The notes beneath the pieces are model-generated. The model was given only the letters and a program-made list of their open reading frames with translations, was not told the origin of the DNA and searched no databases. Both the position numbers and the translations under genes were made by a program. From an uncultured Pseudovibrio sp. (GTDB lineage: Bacteria > Pseudomonadota > Alphaproteobacteria > Rhizobiales > Stappiaceae): DNA of 64,000 bases. Shown here piece by piece: positions 62,719-64,000 of the stretch. The stretch's first letter is position 1. Each line of letters opens with the position of its first letter. The DNA is taken from assembly GCA_947496145.1 (NCBI GenBank), contig CANMBS010000003.1:62001-126000 (forward strand), in the 5' to 3' direction.

Positions 62719-63399
62719 TCAGTACGTCTTAAAGCGTATAAATGCACGGATTAGAATAAACAAAACGGTTGCATTCAAAATATGCCACAAAGAATGTGTG
62801 CCTGATGGCAGTATATGACAGAGTGGCTCGTCCAGCATTCTGAAGGTCATTGATAAGGCAAACAGAACACCTGCCAGCAACAGTGAAACGGAAGTTTCCC
62901 AGCTATTTCTGTGGGTTAAAGCTGAAAATAGTAAGATCGCCAGAAGTGCCGGGGCATACCCTGCTGTTGATCCCAGCAGTCCTTCCAGCAAGGGAGGTCC
63001 GATTGCCATTGCACCAAAAAATAATAGGGTAGCACCCAAAGATATCAACATGTTAGCTCCCATAAACCGTCTGGTGGCCAGAAAGAAATAGGTGAGCATG
63101 AAAATTGCGATGGGGATGACATCTGCCAGCATGGCCCATATGGTTGCAATTGTATGAAACAGAAACGATCCGACGCCGATAATCGCGAGCAAACCTATAA
63201 GAAACAGGCTTTCGTTGTTTTGTGCGCTGATTTGCGCGGAACCCGCTTTTTTTGCGCTGCTGCGCGTTTTTTGCCAGATTGCAAGAGCAGCCAATGCAGC
63301 GATGATGAATGCGGCGTTGCTTATGGCGTTGAGTGGTTCAGCCCAGAACGCAGTGGAGGTTCTCTCGCAGTACTGGTTCAAATGCTGGTTCCAATCCAT
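62719..63399 (-). CDS. Ceramidase-family (PF05875-like) integral membrane protein
   Basis: A 226-residue protein with seven hydrophobic segments. The family pattern is visible: YCERTSTAFWAEPLNAISNAAF at the start, GVGSFLFHTIATIWAMLADVIPI, and GTHSLWHILNATVLF. The histidines in these stretches match the zinc ligands of alkaline ceramidases. The bacterial substrate could be ceramide or another lipid amide. GGAGG before the ATG is strong. Confidence 0.9.
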   Translation of the reverse strand: MDWNQHLNQYCERTSTAFWAEPLNAISNAAFIIAALAALAIWQKTRSSAKKAGSAQISAQNNESLFLIGLLAIIGVGSFLFHTIATIWAMLADVIPIAIFMLTYFFLATRRFMGANMLISLGATLLFFGAMAIGPPLLEGLLGSTAGYAPALLAILLFSALTHRNSWETSVSLLLAGVLFALSMTFRMLDEPLCHILPSGTHSLWHILNATVLFILIRAFIRFKTY

Positions 63400-63424
63400 G
63401 AGGCCTCCAGACTTGGGATACCGG

Positions 63425-64000
63425 CTACTTTGCTACACTGTGGTAAGTCACTTTGGTGTTCAACCAGTGGATACGACTGGTTCTTAAAATCTGCTGAAGC
63501 TGAGCAAGCAGAGCTTCATCGGGCATCTGGTTCAGTGTCCTGAGCAAGTGAGATCTTTGCACCAGTATGGGTAGCTGTGTGCATGATGTCTTCATAAGGC
63601 GATGTTTCAAAGTCAACAGCCTTTGCTTTATTTGTGCGAGGTTCCCAAACTCTTCCGTTGCACTTAAGAAAAGTCCGATCAGGTTATCAGGGGACCTGGT
63701 ACGGTGGGCGCGTTCGATAAAGATGGAAGCTTCATTTTGCCAGCCGGGTTGTAACATCATGCCGGGTTGAATGAGCAGAACCCAGTCGGAACGCTTACAG
63801 TTTTGTGCTGCTGGCAGGAGGCTTGATCCATTAGAATTAGTTGTAGAAATCCAACGGGCCCCACTGGTATCGGCGACTAGCTGACTATCGTCTGCAGAAC
63901 CTGCATCTGCGATAATCACTTCTTTCAGGATGCCCTCTGCGGATGCGGAGACCAGGGCAGACAAACTATGAACAAGCAGCTGCTCGCTGTTATGGTTGGG
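63425..64000 (-). CDS. Family 2 glycosyltransferase-like protein, C-terminal part
   Basis: The reading frame is open to the end of the window; 191 codons are seen, and the real start is beyond base 64000. The visible part reads PNHNSEQLLVHSLSALVSAS, then EVIIADAGSADDS, the nucleotide-sugar-binding pattern of GT2 enzymes. The rest, with VLLIQPGMMLQPGW in place of the usual DDD metal motif, suggests either a divergent or a non-metal-dependent member. The donor sugar is unknown. Confidence 0.8.
   Translation of the reverse strand, partial: PNHNSEQLLVHSLSALVSASAEGILKEVIIADAGSADDSQLVADTSGARWISTTNSNGSSLLPAAQNCKRSDWVLLIQPGMMLQPGWQNEASIFIERAHRTRSPDNLIGLFLSATEEFGNLAQIKQRLLTLKHRLMKTSCTQLPILVQRSHLLRTLNQMPDEALLAQLQQILRTSRIHWLNTKVTYHSVAK

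Overview
The window looks like chromosomal DNA of a moderate-GC alphaproteobacterium of the Hyphomicrobiales (Rhizobiales) type. A marine Stappiaceae member close to Pseudovibrio/Labrenzia would fit, but that rank is inference. The reasons are CtrA-type TTAA-N7-TTAA sites, a rhizobial-type intergenic palindromic repeat, a NadQ-like NAD regulator with a palindrome before nadABC, betaine-lipid genes btaAB, a RibB fused to a degenerate RibA domain, and the gene orders dxs/tlyA/23S methyltransferase, aroC/fabI and sppA/glyQ/glyS. No tRNA, rRNA, CRISPR array, prophage or intact insertion sequence was seen.

Layout. 0-6.2 kb: the end of dxs, an MFS transporter, a copper-delivery set (DUF2946-like protein, PCuAC, Sco1), a 48-residue membrane protein, tlyA and an RlmD-type methyltransferase. 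6.3-10.6 kb: small membrane proteins, a methyltransferase, the ribB fusion with an N-terminal helix-turn-helix, and an overlapping pair of unknown membrane genes. 10.7-20.9 kb: aroC, a KTSC-like protein, a FabMG-like protein, a histidine phosphatase, fabI, a D-2-hydroxyacid dehydrogenase, an SDR, an SRAP protein ending in a sliding-clamp motif, a Nudix hydrolase and conserved unknowns. 21.0-25.9 kb: a polyamine-type ABC transporter and a LysE exporter. 26.1-32.3 kb: an exported unknown, btaB/btaA with a candidate Pho box, then ygfZ, an HD hydrolase, a dual-specificity-type phosphatase and a nadQ-like regulator. 32.7-45.2 kb: a cell-wall hydrolase, an AcuI-type reductase, an MFS transporter, an exported unknown, nadA-nadB-nadC behind twin palindromes, the ETF-ubiquinone oxidoreductase and a uracil-DNA glycosylase.

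45.3-49.3 kb is the most unusual part. A small beta-rich protein is followed by a secreted cysteine-rich protein that shows kinase-like motifs in the right order. About 2.7 kb then follow with no convincing intact gene, carrying a probable frameshifted small gene, a strong hairpin and three tandem 239-bp repeat units. Each unit holds two palindromes, and one stem shows a compensatory base-pair change between copies. 49.3-64.0 kb: sppA, a small membrane protein, a berberine-bridge-type FAD oxidase, glyQ, a family 3 glycoside hydrolase and glyS, then a LysR regulator with a divergent small DUF1127-like gene, a DUF962 protein, maeB, a ceramidase-family protein and the end of a family 2 glycosyltransferase.

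The NAD genes probably form one circuit within the window: the regulator at 31.2 kb and its likely operator before nadA at 37.7 kb. The copper genes support cytochrome oxidase assembly. btaAB would allow phosphorus-free membrane lipids under phosphate limitation. All database-dependent names come from motif recognition by eye.
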